A stretch of 64,000 nucleotides of DNA. It comes from Duganella rivi. Its GTDB lineage: Bacteria > Pseudomonadota > Gammaproteobacteria > Burkholderiales > Burkholderiaceae_D. Below are positions 1-11,327 of the stretch, piece by piece. The notes beneath the pieces were generated by a model that worked only from the letters and a program-made list of their open reading frames with translations, was not told the DNA's origin and did not search any database. Each line of letters starts with the position of its first letter. The first letter of the stretch is position 1. A program made the position numbers and the translations under genes. Location: the NCBI RefSeq assembly GCF_009857435.1, contig NZ_WWCK01000001.1:920040-984039 (forward strand), in the 5' to 3' direction.

Positions 1-1
1 C

Positions 2-31
2 CAGCTGCGCGCACAAGGCCGTCGCTTCTGA
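2..31 (+). CDS. def: 3' end of peptide deformylase (partial, cut by window edge)
   Basis: Frame 2 at the left edge reads QLRAQGRRF and then stops at TGA 29-31. That stop shares one base with the ATG of fmt (TGATG), the tight coupling expected of the widespread def-fmt operon. Only nine codons are visible, so the identity rests on context and on a basic, glutamine/arginine-rich tail compatible with a deformylase C-terminus. It could be any upstream gene. Confidence 0.5.
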   Translation, partial: QLRAQGRRF

Positions 32-984
32 TGAAAGTCATCTTCGCCGGCACGCCGGAATTTGCCGCCGTAGCCCTGCAATCGCTGCATGAGGCTGGCT
101 TTGACATCCCGCTGGTGCTGACCCAGCCCGACCGCCCTGCCGGCCGCGGCATGCAGTTGCAGCCGTCGGCGGTGAAGCAGTACGCGGTGTCGAAAGGCAT
201 CGAGGTATTGCAGCCGCTGTCGCTGCGCATGGACAGCAAAGACCCGCAGCGCGCCGAAGAAGCCAAGGCCGCGCATCAGCGCCTGCTGTCCACGCCGTAC
301 GACGTGATGGTGGTGGCCGCTTACGGCCTGATCCTGCCGCGCTCCACGCTCGACATCAAGCCTTGCCTCAACATCCACGGTTCGCTGCTGCCGCGCTGGC
401 GCGGTGCTGCGCCGATTCACCGCGCGATTGAAGCGGGCGATACGGAAACCGGCATCACCATCATGGAGATGGAAGAAGGCCTGGACACCGGCCCGATGCT
501 GCTGATCGAACGCGTTGCCATCGAAGACAGCGACACCACCGGCAGCCTGCACGACAAGCTGGCCGCGCTGGGCGGCAAGATGATTGTCGAGGCGCTCAAC
601 AAGATGAAGGCCGGCCAACTGCCTGCTACCGTGCAGCCGGAGGAAGGCGTCAACTACGCGTCCAAGATCAGCAAGGAAGAAGCGGCGCTGGACTTCACCC
701 AATCGGCGGCGGAGATCAGCCGCAAGATCCGCGCTTTCAATCCCTTCCCCGGCGCGTACGGCACGGTCAACGAGGTCCACATCAAGCTGTGGGGCGCCGA
801 GGTGCTGGACGGCGGCAACGCGCCAGCCGGCACAGTGCTGTCGGCCGATGCGCAGCATGGCATCGTGGTCGCTTGCGGCACTGGCGCGCTGCGCTTGACG
901 CAGCTGCAAAAGCCCGGCGGCAAGCGCCTGCCTGCGGCGGAATTCATCAAGGGCTTCCCGCTCGAAGGCCTGCGCTTCAGCTAA
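31..984 (+). CDS. fmt: Methionyl-tRNA formyltransferase
   Basis: This enzyme transfers a formyl group from 10-formyl-tetrahydrofolate to Met-tRNA(fMet), making the initiator used in bacterial translation. The 317-residue length is normal for the family. The N-terminal Rossmann half begins [12 protein letters not shown]. The formyl-transfer site is recognisable as [16 protein letters not shown] followed by [13 protein letters not shown], which carries the family's Asn, His and Asp residues. The C-terminal OB-like tRNA-binding part begins around residue 205 ([14 protein letters not shown]). The ATG overlaps the stop of the preceding frame, presumably def, so translation is probably coupled. In many relatives rsmB lies close by; here the rsmB cluster is about 13 kb away. 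Identification is secure. Confidence 0.98.
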   Translation: MKVIFAGTPEFAAVALQSLHEAGFDIPLVLTQPDRPAGRGMQLQPSAVKQYAVSKGIEVLQPLSLRMDSKDPQRAEEAKAAHQRLLSTPYDVMVVAAYGLILPRSTLDIKPCLNIHGSLLPRWRGAAPIHRAIEAGDTETGITIMEMEEGLDTGPMLLIERVAIEDSDTTGSLHDKLAALGGKMIVEALNKMKAGQLPATVQPEEGVNYASKISKEEAALDFTQSAAEISRKIRAFNPFPGAYGTVNEVHIKLWGAEVLDGGNAPAGTVLSADAQHGIVVACGTGALRLTQLQKPGGKRLPAAEFIKGFPLEGLRFS

Positions 985-1034
985 AAATAGCGGTCTCAAG
1001 CACGATCGCCGCATATTCGTTATGATGGTTTATT

Positions 1035-1057
1035 GCCCGGTGAATTTCACACCGGGC
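1035..1057 (+). terminator. Hairpin between fmt and the nitroreductase gene
   Basis: GCCCGGTG (1035-1042) and CACCGGGC (1050-1057) form a perfect 8-bp stem with a 7-nt loop. It lies about 50 nt after the fmt stop and 25 nt before the nitroreductase start. Only a short CTTATAC follows, not a U-tract, so it may be a weak terminator, an RNA-stabilising stem or a leader element. Confidence 0.4.
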
Positions 1058-1081
1058 CTTATACTCAAAGGGAATATGCAT

Positions 1082-1720
1082 ATGAGCGACGTGATCAATC
1101 ACCTCAACTGGCGCTACGCCACCAAGAAATTCGACGCATCGAAAAAGCTCGATGAAGAGAAGCTGAACCGCATCCTGGAAGCGATCCGCCTGGCGCCGAC
1201 GTCGAGCGGCTTGCAGCCGTTTGAAATCCTGGTAGTGAAGAACGACGGCCTGCGCGCCAAGATCCGCGAAGTGGCATGGGGTCAATCGCAAGTGACCGAA
1301 GCTTCGCACCTGCTGGTGTTCGCGGCCTGGGACAACATCACCCCGGCACGCATCGACGCTGCCTTTGATTACACCAACGAAGTGCGCGGCTTCATCAACG
1401 AAGGCTGGGAAGCTTATCGCAAGCAGTTGCACGGCATCGTTGCTGCACGCGGCGACGTGGCTAACTTCGACGCCGCAGCACGACAAGCCTACATCGGCCT
1501 CGGCGTCGCACTGGTGGCTGCTGCCGCTGAAGGCGTGGACAGCACCCCGATGGAAGGTTTCGATCCAGCGGCCGTCGACCAAATCCTGGGCCTGAAAGAG
1601 CGCAACCTGCGCAGCGTGGTAATCCTGCCGCTGGGCTATCGCCAGGAAGAAGGCGACTGGCTGGTGAACCTGAAAAAAGTTCGCCGTCCGAAAGACAAGT
1701 TCGTTAGCGAGATCGTTTAA
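1082..1720 (+). CDS. Nitroreductase-family NAD(P)H oxidoreductase
   Basis: This is a predicted FMN-dependent cytosolic reductase of 212 residues in the NfsB/YfkO-like nitroreductase group, which reduces nitro-compounds or quinones. Family signs are the N-terminal WRYATKKFD motif (FMN phosphate contact), LEAIRLAPTSSGLQPFEI near residue 30, and the C-terminal segment RSVVILPLGYR. The start at 1082 is chosen because AAAGGGA at 1067-1073 sits at normal distance from it; the ATG at 1076 is too close. A hairpin lies just upstream, so the gene may have its own leader. It ends four bases from the convergent DUF2145 gene. The natural substrate cannot be told from sequence. Confidence 0.88.
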   Translation: MSDVINHLNWRYATKKFDASKKLDEEKLNRILEAIRLAPTSSGLQPFEILVVKNDGLRAKIREVAWGQSQVTEASHLLVFAAWDNITPARIDAAFDYTNEVRGFINEGWEAYRKQLHGIVAARGDVANFDAAARQAYIGLGVALVAAAAEGVDSTPMEGFDPAAVDQILGLKERNLRSVVILPLGYRQEEGDWLVNLKKVRRPKDKFVSEIV

Positions 1721-1724
1721 ACGC

Positions 1725-2612
1725 TTAGTCGATTAAGGAAACGACGCGGTCGCCGTCGGCTGGCTTGCAGCCGTCGGCGATCGGTGTCCAGCCGCGATGG
1801 ATGACGACTTGTTTTTCATCGTGGCACAGCTCCACGCGCTCGCTTTGCGGAAAGCGGGCGCGCACAAAACTCTCTATCGTGGTCGGCAGGCTGATGTGCA
1901 GCTTGAGCGCGACGCGGTCTTCATCGGGATGATCGTCCAGGTGCAGCAGCGGCACGAAGGCTGAGGCCAGCATCCAGAAACGCGAGCCTACTTCTACCGG
2001 CTCCGGCACATAGTGTTCATCGCGCAGCCAGCGTTGCGCGCGTTCGCGTAAATCTTCCCCATCTTTCAGATTGCCCCAGCCAGCGGCCAGCATTTCGATC
2101 AGCCATTGATTGCAGTTCTGGTAGCGCAGACTGTAGGCGTAAGCATTGGCGCTGTACTGCGCGGCCAGCAGATGCAGTGCGCGCGGCGTATCGGGTTGCA
2201 GCGTTAGCACCGCTTGTGGCGGCAGGCGCACGATGCTCAGGTAGCCGAGCTTGGGATCGTCGGTGCCCATCGCAAAGCCGGCCAAGCCCTGATCGTAGAT
2301 GCGCGGCCGGCCTTCATCGCAAGCGTAGTAAAGCTGACGCGCCGACCAAAGGCCCTGCTCCGAGCGCCAGGCAATGGCGGCATGCGAATAGCGGATGTTG
2401 AAGCGCGATAGATCGAGACCGGAGCGGCTGACCAGCGCGACGTTTTCTTCGGTGGCGGCCAGTTCGTCGCGCAGCACGGCGGCAAAGCGGAGCAGGCGGT
2501 CTTGTTCAGCAGCGCTGAGTTCTTGCGAACGGTCGCAGAAGCGCGCAGAGGATGCGTGGGCTGTGCTTGCCGCGAACAACAAGCACAGCGCCAGCGTAGG
2601 TGCTGGTTTCAA
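1725..2612 (-). CDS. DUF2145 family secreted protein
   Basis: The predicted protein has 295 residues and belongs to the uncharacterised DUF2145 family of proteobacterial exported proteins. A TTG at 2612-2610 overlaps the stop of the upstream gene and gives a clean signal peptide (KPAPTLALCLLFAASTAHA, cleaved before SSARFCDRS). An upstream GTG at 2648 is open but would overlap the previous gene by 40 nt and place a charged stretch before the signal. The mature part has conserved-looking blocks: IRYSHAAIAWR, a Cys in YACDEGRPRIY, and YQNCNQWLIEMLA, whose Asn-Cys-Asn and surroundings resemble a papain-like fold, but catalysis is speculation. It is probably co-transcribed with the secreted protein at 2609-3058. 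Confidence 0.75.
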   Translation of the reverse strand: MKPAPTLALCLLFAASTAHASSARFCDRSQELSAAEQDRLLRFAAVLRDELAATEENVALVSRSGLDLSRFNIRYSHAAIAWRSEQGLWSARQLYYACDEGRPRIYDQGLAGFAMGTDDPKLGYLSIVRLPPQAVLTLQPDTPRALHLLAAQYSANAYAYSLRYQNCNQWLIEMLAAGWGNLKDGEDLRERAQRWLRDEHYVPEPVEVGSRFWMLASAFVPLLHLDDHPDEDRVALKLHISLPTTIESFVRARFPQSERVELCHDEKQVVIHRGWTPIADGCKPADGDRVVSLID

Positions 2613-3058
2613 AGGCTCAGCGGACGTGAGGCCAGCTCGCCGTGCCACTCATCGGCCAGCACGAGGTAGAACGGCTGGCGATTGTCGGCGCGGCCGAACT
2701 CGATGCCGTAGACGCGGTTGTGCGCGTACATTGCATCGCCGACGGCCAGCTGCTGCTGATCGAAAGTCGACTGCGGCAGGTCAAGCACAATGCGCTGCTC
2801 TGGATCGTCAGCCTGCATGGTGACGCGGGTGCGGCCGGCGCGTTCCGGCGTAGCGGCAATCTGGATGATGCGGTAATCGCCATCGGCCACCTTGTTGCCG
2901 TTGTGCGAGCTGTTGCTGGAACTGGACAGTGAATCCGACACACTGCCACTGGAAGCGGAGCCGGCGCTGGAGGCCGACGACGCTATGCTTTCAGCCTGCG
3001 CGGTCAAGGCCAAACCCAATGCGCCGATGGCGGCGATCAAACGTAAAGAGCACTTCAT
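2609..3058 (-). CDS. Conserved hypothetical secreted protein
   Basis: I do not recognise a named family. The 149-residue product has a strong signal peptide (MKCSLRLIAAIGALGLALTA, ending AQA before ESIAS), then a serine-rich low-complexity linker of about 30 residues, then a compact basic/acidic domain (DGDYRIIQIAATPERAG through LASRPLSL). The ATG at 3058 is preceded by AGGAG at good spacing; the upstream in-frame TTGs are not. Its stop overlaps the TTG start of the DUF2145 gene, so the two are likely an operon and may act together in the periplasm. Confidence 0.7.
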   Translation of the reverse strand: MKCSLRLIAAIGALGLALTAQAESIASSASSAGSASSGSVSDSLSSSSNSSHNGNKVADGDYRIIQIAATPERAGRTRVTMQADDPEQRIVLDLPQSTFDQQQLAVGDAMYAHNRVYGIEFGRADNRQPFYLVLADEWHGELASRPLSL

Positions 3059-3123
3059 CAACAACTCCTCAACTCAGCAAATGAGGAATTATAATCGTGC
3101 TGGTCTATGCCTAGGAGTTAGCC

Positions 3124-3705
3124 ATGAGTGAAATCACCTGCTGGTTCGATTTCGCCAGCAACTACAGCTACCTGAGCGTGCTGCGGCTGGCGCGGCAACA
3201 GGACGTCATCGTCCACTGGAAGCCATTCCTGCTGGGGCCGATCTTCAAGGAGCAAGGCTGGGACAACTCGCCGTTCGTACTGCAAAAAGACAAGGGCGAC
3301 TACGTCTGGAAGGACATGCCGCGCGAGTGTGCCAAGTACGGCTTGCCGTGGCGCCAGCCGTCCGCGTTCCCGCGCCGCTCGATACTGGCGGCGCGCGTGG
3401 CCTTGCTGGGCGAGCACCAGCCATGGATCGCCGAATTCTGCGCCCGCGTCATGCTGGCCAATTTCGAGCACGATGAAGACATCGGCAACCAGGCATGCAT
3501 TGCCGCCATCCTGACCAGCATCGGCCTCGATGCTGAAGCCCTGCTAGCCGCCGCCCAATCGCCCGACAACAAAGCCCGCCTCCACGCCCGCAGCGACGAA
3601 GCACGCGCCCTCCACATCTTCGGCGCCCCCACCTTCTTCGTCGGCCCCGAAATGTATTGGGGCAACGACCGCCTCAGCGACGCCCTCGCCTACGCCACGC
3701 GCTGA
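3124..3705 (+). CDS. DsbA-family oxidoreductase / 2-hydroxychromene-2-carboxylate isomerase-like
   Basis: The 193-residue cytosolic protein has the thioredoxin-fold layout of the HCCA isomerase / GST-kappa branch. The N-terminus WFDFASNYSYLSV replaces the CxxC of true DsbA with a Ser/Asn active-site region. HWKPFLLGPIFKEQGW and the C-terminal HIFGAPTFFVGPEMYWG (with the family cis-Pro and the GxxxFWGxDR-like end) are typical. Such proteins use glutathione, and gshA and gshB are encoded 46 kb downstream. TAGGAG at 3112-3117 supports the start. Isomerase activity on hydroxychromenes is not implied; the true substrate is unknown. Confidence 0.82.
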   Translation: MSEITCWFDFASNYSYLSVLRLARQQDVIVHWKPFLLGPIFKEQGWDNSPFVLQKDKGDYVWKDMPRECAKYGLPWRQPSAFPRRSILAARVALLGEHQPWIAEFCARVMLANFEHDEDIGNQACIAAILTSIGLDAEALLAAAQSPDNKARLHARSDEARALHIFGAPTFFVGPEMYWGNDRLSDALAYATR

Positions 3706-3738
3706 AATAGCAGATTGTTGCGGGGATGCCGCTGTTGG

Positions 3739-3767
3739 CTGAAGCTTATTCAGGGATGCCGTATAAT
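3739..3767 (+). promoter_or_regulatory. Candidate sigma-70 promoter of metH
   Basis: A perfect TATAAT lies at 3762-3767, about 53 nt before the metH ATG. The hexamer 17 nt upstream (CTGAAG, 3739-3744) is a poor -35 box. I found no cobalamin or SAH riboswitch core in the 114-nt leader. Confidence 0.4.
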
Positions 3768-3819
3768 CTCAGACCGCCCTCAGCTTCAGGCGCGCTTCCC
3801 ACGACCTTAGAGATATCAA

Positions 3820-7608
<3,789 letters not shown>

Positions 7609-7632
7609 GAGGCTAGGCAGTGTGCTGCTGCG

Positions 7633-8913
7633 TTACAGAGCGTAGCGCACCACGTTATCGCTCCACTCAAACGCGGCCATTTCCAGTTCCACCAGTTCGT
7701 CGGTGGACATGGCGAGGTCGCGCAGGGTCGGCACGATGTGGTTGTCCATTTCTTCAATGCGCTCGATGCATTCGACCAGCTTGAGCAGGTCGCCGAAGAA
7801 GCCTTCGCGCTGCAACAGCGCCGAGCGCACGTCTTCCGTGACCGGAATTTGTTCCAGGATCTCGGCCATCGAGATGCCGAACAGCGTATCCATCAGCGAC
7901 ATGATGCCGACCGTGAAAGCGATGTCGGCCGACTCGCGCTGCTTGGGCCGCAGCTTGCCGGCCAACAGCTCCAGCAGGCGGCCACGGGTGGTGGCCAGCA
8001 TCAGCAGCGGCGTCATGCTGTGACCGCGCTTGCTCGGCTCGGCGTACAGCATGATTTGCAGCCAGCGCTGCAACTGACGGCGGCCGAGGATGGTCACCGC
8101 CTGGCTCAGCGAATCGATGCGCTGGCGCGCGCCCACGGCCGGCGTATTCACCAGGCGCAGCAGGTTGAGCGCTAGCGACACGTCGCGCTTGATGGCGCGT
8201 TCGATTTCCTGGTTGTCGGCATCCGAGGTGACCAAGGTCATCAGCTCCATCACCGCCAGCTGCGACGGCGACAGCTTCTTGCCGCTCATGATCACCGGCT
8301 TGGAGAAATAATAGCCCTGGAAATAATCGAAACCGAGGTCGAGGCAGTTCTTGAATTCTTCGCGCGTTTCCACCTTTTCCGCCACCAGCTTTTTCTTCTC
8401 CTGGCGGAAGCGCGGCGCCAGCTTCATCAGCGCCGACAGCGGGATGTTGCGCATGTCCATCTTGACGTAGTCCACCAGCGGCAGCAGTTCCAGCACGTCC
8501 GGGTTCTCGCCGGTAACGTCGTCCAGCGCAAAGCTGAAACCGTGGCCGACCAGCTCGCGGATACGCGCCACCACTTGCGGCGTGGCCTGCATGGTGTTGA
8601 TAATCTCCAGCACCACCTTCTCGCGCGGCAGGAAGGGGAAGATGTCGCTCATGATCACATCGGCGTCAACATTGACGAAGCCGAGCGCGTCGCCGATGGT
8701 CTTTTCCATGCCCAGCTGCGAGGCGTGGGCGATCACCGCAGCAGTCGCGGTCAAATCGTTGGTCACATGGGCCGGCCCGACCGGAGCGTTGCGGAACAGC
8801 AACTCATAGCCGAACAGGGCCTGGTTGCGATCCAAAATGGGCTGGCGTCCCAGGTAGAACTCGCGCACGCGCAAGCTACGGGGCCCAGTGTCATGTAGAG
8901 TTAGATCGATCAT
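7633..8913 (-). CDS. Degenerate EAL plus HDOD signalling protein
   Basis: The 426-residue soluble protein is of the EAL-HDOD type (CdgJ/YuxH-like). The N-terminal EAL-like domain (about 10-200) starts REFYLGRQPILDRNQ, and where active phosphodiesterases have the EAL signature it reads ELLFR. Later metal-binding motifs are also changed (ALDDVTGENPDVLELLP), so c-di-GMP hydrolysis is unlikely. The C-terminal HDOD domain (about 205-400) lacks the His-Asp metal site as usual for the family. ATG 8913 is preferred over the TTG at 8952. Known relatives influence motility and surface behaviour through protein contacts. It is convergent with metH, 24 nt apart, and its start faces the amidotransferase gene behind it on the same strand. 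Confidence 0.88.
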   Translation of the reverse strand: MIDLTLHDTGPRSLRVREFYLGRQPILDRNQALFGYELLFRNAPVGPAHVTNDLTATAAVIAHASQLGMEKTIGDALGFVNVDADVIMSDIFPFLPREKVVLEIINTMQATPQVVARIRELVGHGFSFALDDVTGENPDVLELLPLVDYVKMDMRNIPLSALMKLAPRFRQEKKKLVAEKVETREEFKNCLDLGFDYFQGYYFSKPVIMSGKKLSPSQLAVMELMTLVTSDADNQEIERAIKRDVSLALNLLRLVNTPAVGARQRIDSLSQAVTILGRRQLQRWLQIMLYAEPSKRGHSMTPLLMLATTRGRLLELLAGKLRPKQRESADIAFTVGIMSLMDTLFGISMAEILEQIPVTEDVRSALLQREGFFGDLLKLVECIERIEEMDNHIVPTLRDLAMSTDELVELEMAAFEWSDNVVRYAL

Positions 8914-8959
8914 TTGCCTATTTTGACAGCAATGGGCGGCTGTGTCTTGCAAAATAATC

Positions 8960-9733
8960 TCAATCTACCGCTTGTGGGATCCCGTCGATAAACAGTTTGA
9001 GTTCGCCCGGCTGGAAGGCTGTCCATTGTTCGTTGGTTGTCAGCGGCTGGGTGACGATGATGGCAACCCGGTCGTTGGGCGTGGTCACTTGCGAGAAATC
9101 CACGCTGACGTCTTCGTCGGACAGCTTGGCCGTATCAAACGGATGCTGGCGCACCAGGTAGAACAGATTGGTCGAACAATGGGCAAACAGCTCGCCGCCC
9201 GAGGACAGCATCATGTTGAAGGTGCCGTGGGTGGCGATCTCGTGCACCAGCGAACTCAGCACCGAGCGCAATTGATCCAGCGGCGGCCGCTGCTCGCCGA
9301 AACGGGCACGCAGCTGTTGCAGGATGTAGCAGAAGGCTAACTCGCTGTCGGTCGTGCCTACCGGGCGGAAGGCGCCGTTCAGCAGCGGCGCAAACTCCTT
9401 CAGGTCGCCGTTGTGGGCAAACACCCAGTACTGGCCCCACAGTTCGCGCACGAAGGGATGGCAGTTCTCCAATGCCACTTGGCCCTGGGTGGCCTTGCGG
9501 ATGTGGGCAATGACGTTGGTGGACTTGATCGGGTAGCGCTTGATCAGCTCGGCAATCGGCGAGCTGATCGCGGCTTGGTGATCGACGAAGTGGCGCACGC
9601 CGGCGCCCTCAAAAAAGGCGATGCCCCAGCCGTCGTGATGGGTATCGGTCTGGCCGCCACGCATGGCAAAGCCGGTAAAGCTGAACACAATGTCGGTCGG
9701 GACATTGCAGTTCATTCCTAGAAGTTGGCACAT
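8960..9733 (-). CDS. Class II glutamine amidotransferase (YafJ type)
   Basis: The 257-residue protein is an Ntn-type glutaminase domain alone. Cys2 becomes the N-terminal nucleophile after Met removal (MCQLLGMNCN). Substrate-binding features RGGQTDTHHDGWGIAF, HIRKAT and FAHNGDL are present in family order. It resembles YafJ/DUF1237-independent stand-alone amidotransferases whose acceptor is unknown. It lies on the same strand as, and 46 nt upstream of, the EAL-HDOD gene, so co-transcription is possible. Function beyond glutamine hydrolysis cannot be assigned. Confidence 0.9.
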   Translation of the reverse strand: MCQLLGMNCNVPTDIVFSFTGFAMRGGQTDTHHDGWGIAFFEGAGVRHFVDHQAAISSPIAELIKRYPIKSTNVIAHIRKATQGQVALENCHPFVRELWGQYWVFAHNGDLKEFAPLLNGAFRPVGTTDSELAFCYILQQLRARFGEQRPPLDQLRSVLSSLVHEIATHGTFNMMLSSGGELFAHCSTNLFYLVRQHPFDTAKLSDEDVSVDFSQVTTPNDRVAIIVTQPLTTNEQWTAFQPGELKLFIDGIPQAVD

Positions 9734-9772
9734 GGCGTGATTATAACCACGCCATGCGCTAACCGGCCCCTT

Positions 9773-10030
9773 TTAATGCAGCAATACGGGCTGGCTCATC
9801 AGCGCATCGTAGCTGCCGAGGAATTCATCGATTTCCGCCATGGTGGGCTCGCCGGCAATCAGCTCGTTGACGTCGCGGCGGAAGTTCTGCGCCAGAATGC
9901 CGGCGATGAAGATTTCGCGCTTGCCGCCCTTGTCGACGATTTCATAGCCGCCGAAGCGCAATGCATCCAAGTTACGATCGGCGCCGAATTCGACAACACT
10001 GTATTGCTCGCTGTTGTAGATGAGGTTCAT
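9773..10030 (-). CDS. DUF3567 family protein
   Basis: This is an 85-residue cytosolic protein of a family largely confined to betaproteobacteria. The start MNLIYNSEQYSVVEFG, the centre ALRFGGYEIVDK, and the end YDALMSQPVLLH match the family pattern that I recall. ATG 10030 is chosen because GGAAG lies about five bases upstream; an open in-frame extension to 10045 has no ribosome site. Function is unknown. Neighbours are a glutamine amidotransferase downstream and a degenerate CobW-like gene upstream, both on the same strand. Confidence 0.85.
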   Translation of the reverse strand: MNLIYNSEQYSVVEFGADRNLDALRFGGYEIVDKGGKREIFIAGILAQNFRRDVNELIAGEPTMAEIDEFLGSYDALMSQPVLLH

Positions 10031-10129
10031 TTTGCTTCCTTTCACAAGGGGCGAAACACCTGCGTTTCCGCCTTCTCCCCACAGATGGGTCGAAAACGGG
10101 CCATTTCAAGGCCAATCAGCGGGCTGGGG

Positions 10130-10549
10130 CTAGGCCGCGATGTCGTCTTGCAGTTCCAGCAAGGCTCCGTAGGGCGCTTCGGACAGCCAGGTACGCAGCT
10201 GTTCCAAGTGCTCGGCGGACGCCAAGCTGATGTAGAGCCGCGCGGGGGGACGGCGCAGCACACGGTTTAATGTTACTCGCAAAATCAGATTACCGCTGCA
10301 ATGGAGGCAGCCTGGAGCGATACGCAACACTTGTGGCGTGGTTTCGAAGGGAAATGGGCCATCCACAGGATCAAAGGATAAGGCCGAACTGCCGTCCGAC
10401 AAACCCTCAAGGATGATAACGCTGGCCCCCTCCGATGGGAGATGGGCCGCAATGGCCGCCTCGCGCGCACCGGCGCGGGGGCCGGTGACCAGCCAGGCCG
10501 GCACCGGCGGCCGGTGATGGGCGGCCCCGGTTTCGGCTGCGCTGGTCAC
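10130..10549 (-). CDS. Hypothetical protein, degenerate CobW/P47K-like nucleotide-binding fold
   Basis: The 139-residue product resembles the first half of CobW/YjiA-type metal-chaperone GTPases. It opens with PAWLVTGPRAGAREAA where a P-loop would be (the GK[ST] is missing), and has APGCLHCSGNL at the place of the family's metal-binding CxCC loop, here reduced to CxxC. The helix after it (ILRVTLNRVLRRPPARLYI) also fits. No C-terminal CobW domain follows. The start is GTG, four bases after the response-regulator stop, so it is probably the last gene of the rsmB-DUF4390-ntrY-ntrX unit. GTP binding is doubtful; metal binding by the two Cys is possible. The relationship is an inference from pattern only. 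Confidence 0.5.
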   Translation of the reverse strand: MTSAAETGAAHHRPPVPAWLVTGPRAGAREAAIAAHLPSEGASVIILEGLSDGSSALSFDPVDGPFPFETTPQVLRIAPGCLHCSGNLILRVTLNRVLRRPPARLYISLASAEHLEQLRTWLSEAPYGALLELQDDIAA

Positions 10550-10553
10550 GGGG

Positions 10554-11267
10554 CTAGGCGCCCTTCTTTGCCAGCTTGCCCGGCTCGACGCCCAGTTGCT
10601 TGAGCTTGCGGTACAGGTGGGTACGTTCGAGGCCGGTTTTCTCGGCCACGCGCGTCATGCTGCCGCCTTCGCGGCCCAGGTGGTGCTCGAAGTACATGCG
10701 CTCGAATGCGTCGCGCGCCTCGCGCAGCGGCAGGTCGAACGACAGGTTGAACATGTGGTTGTCGGCGCCGGCCACGGTGGCGCCGCCGCGCACCGCGATC
10801 TGCGCCGAGGCCACCGGCTGGGCAAAGCCCGGCGCCGCCGATTCTTCCGGCTGCGCTGCCGCTACCGGGCGCGGCGCCAGCGCCGGGGCGCGCACGGTTT
10901 CCTGTGCACGGGTCAGGCCGGCCTGCACCGCTTTCAGCAGTTTTTGCAGGGCGATTGGTTTTTCCAGGAAGTTCAAGGCGCCGATCCGGGTCGCTTCGAC
11001 CGCCGTATCGATCGTGGCGTGGCCCGACATCATGATCACCGGCATGGTGAGCAAACCGTCGCGCTGCCATTCCTTGAGCAGCGTGACGCCATCGGTATCC
11101 GGCATCCAGATATCGAGCAGCACCAGGTCAGGCGCACCCTGGGCACGCGCCTCGCGCGCCTGCTGGGCGTTTTCCGCCAGTTGTATTGCATGTCCTTCGT
11201 CGCTCAAGATTTCCGAGAGCAACTCGCGGATACCCATCTCATCGTCAACAACCAGAATGTTTGCCAT
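10554..11267 (-). CDS. NtrX-like response regulator without AAA+ domain
   Basis: The 237-residue regulator pairs with the kinase gene just upstream. The receiver domain (1-120) has the acidic pair DD8-9, phospho-acceptor Asp52 in LVLLDIWMPD, MMSGHAT and EKPI. An Ala/Pro-rich linker of about 50 residues follows, then a C-terminal Fis-type helix-turn-helix (TRVAEKTGLERTHLYRKLKQ). NtrX and NtrC proteins normally carry a central sigma-54-activating AAA+ domain and have about 450 residues; it is absent here with no sign of a frameshift. Direct activation of sigma-54 is therefore not expected; DNA binding by the Fis-type domain is. It probably acts in redox or nitrogen adaptation like other NtrYX pairs, which is inference. 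Confidence 0.88.
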   Translation of the reverse strand: MANILVVDDEMGIRELLSEILSDEGHAIQLAENAQQAREARAQGAPDLVLLDIWMPDTDGVTLLKEWQRDGLLTMPVIMMSGHATIDTAVEATRIGALNFLEKPIALQKLLKAVQAGLTRAQETVRAPALAPRPVAAAQPEESAAPGFAQPVASAQIAVRGGATVAGADNHMFNLSFDLPLREARDAFERMYFEHHLGREGGSMTRVAEKTGLERTHLYRKLKQLGVEPGKLAKKGA

Positions 11268-11327
11268 CTTCCCTTGTCCTCATTTCGCCGTCGATAGACA
11301 GCAATGATTTTTGTAATTCATAGCACT

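Noticed and set aside
2617..2949. Alternative minus-strand frame overlapping the secreted protein gene
   Set aside because: It lacks a ribosome site and signal sequence and reads as an Arg/Ala/Ser/Pro shadow.
3706..3819. Possible cobalamin or SAH riboswitch ahead of metH
   Set aside because: The leader is only about 114 nt with a -10 box near its middle, too short for a B12 riboswitch, and I could not match the SAH riboswitch core.
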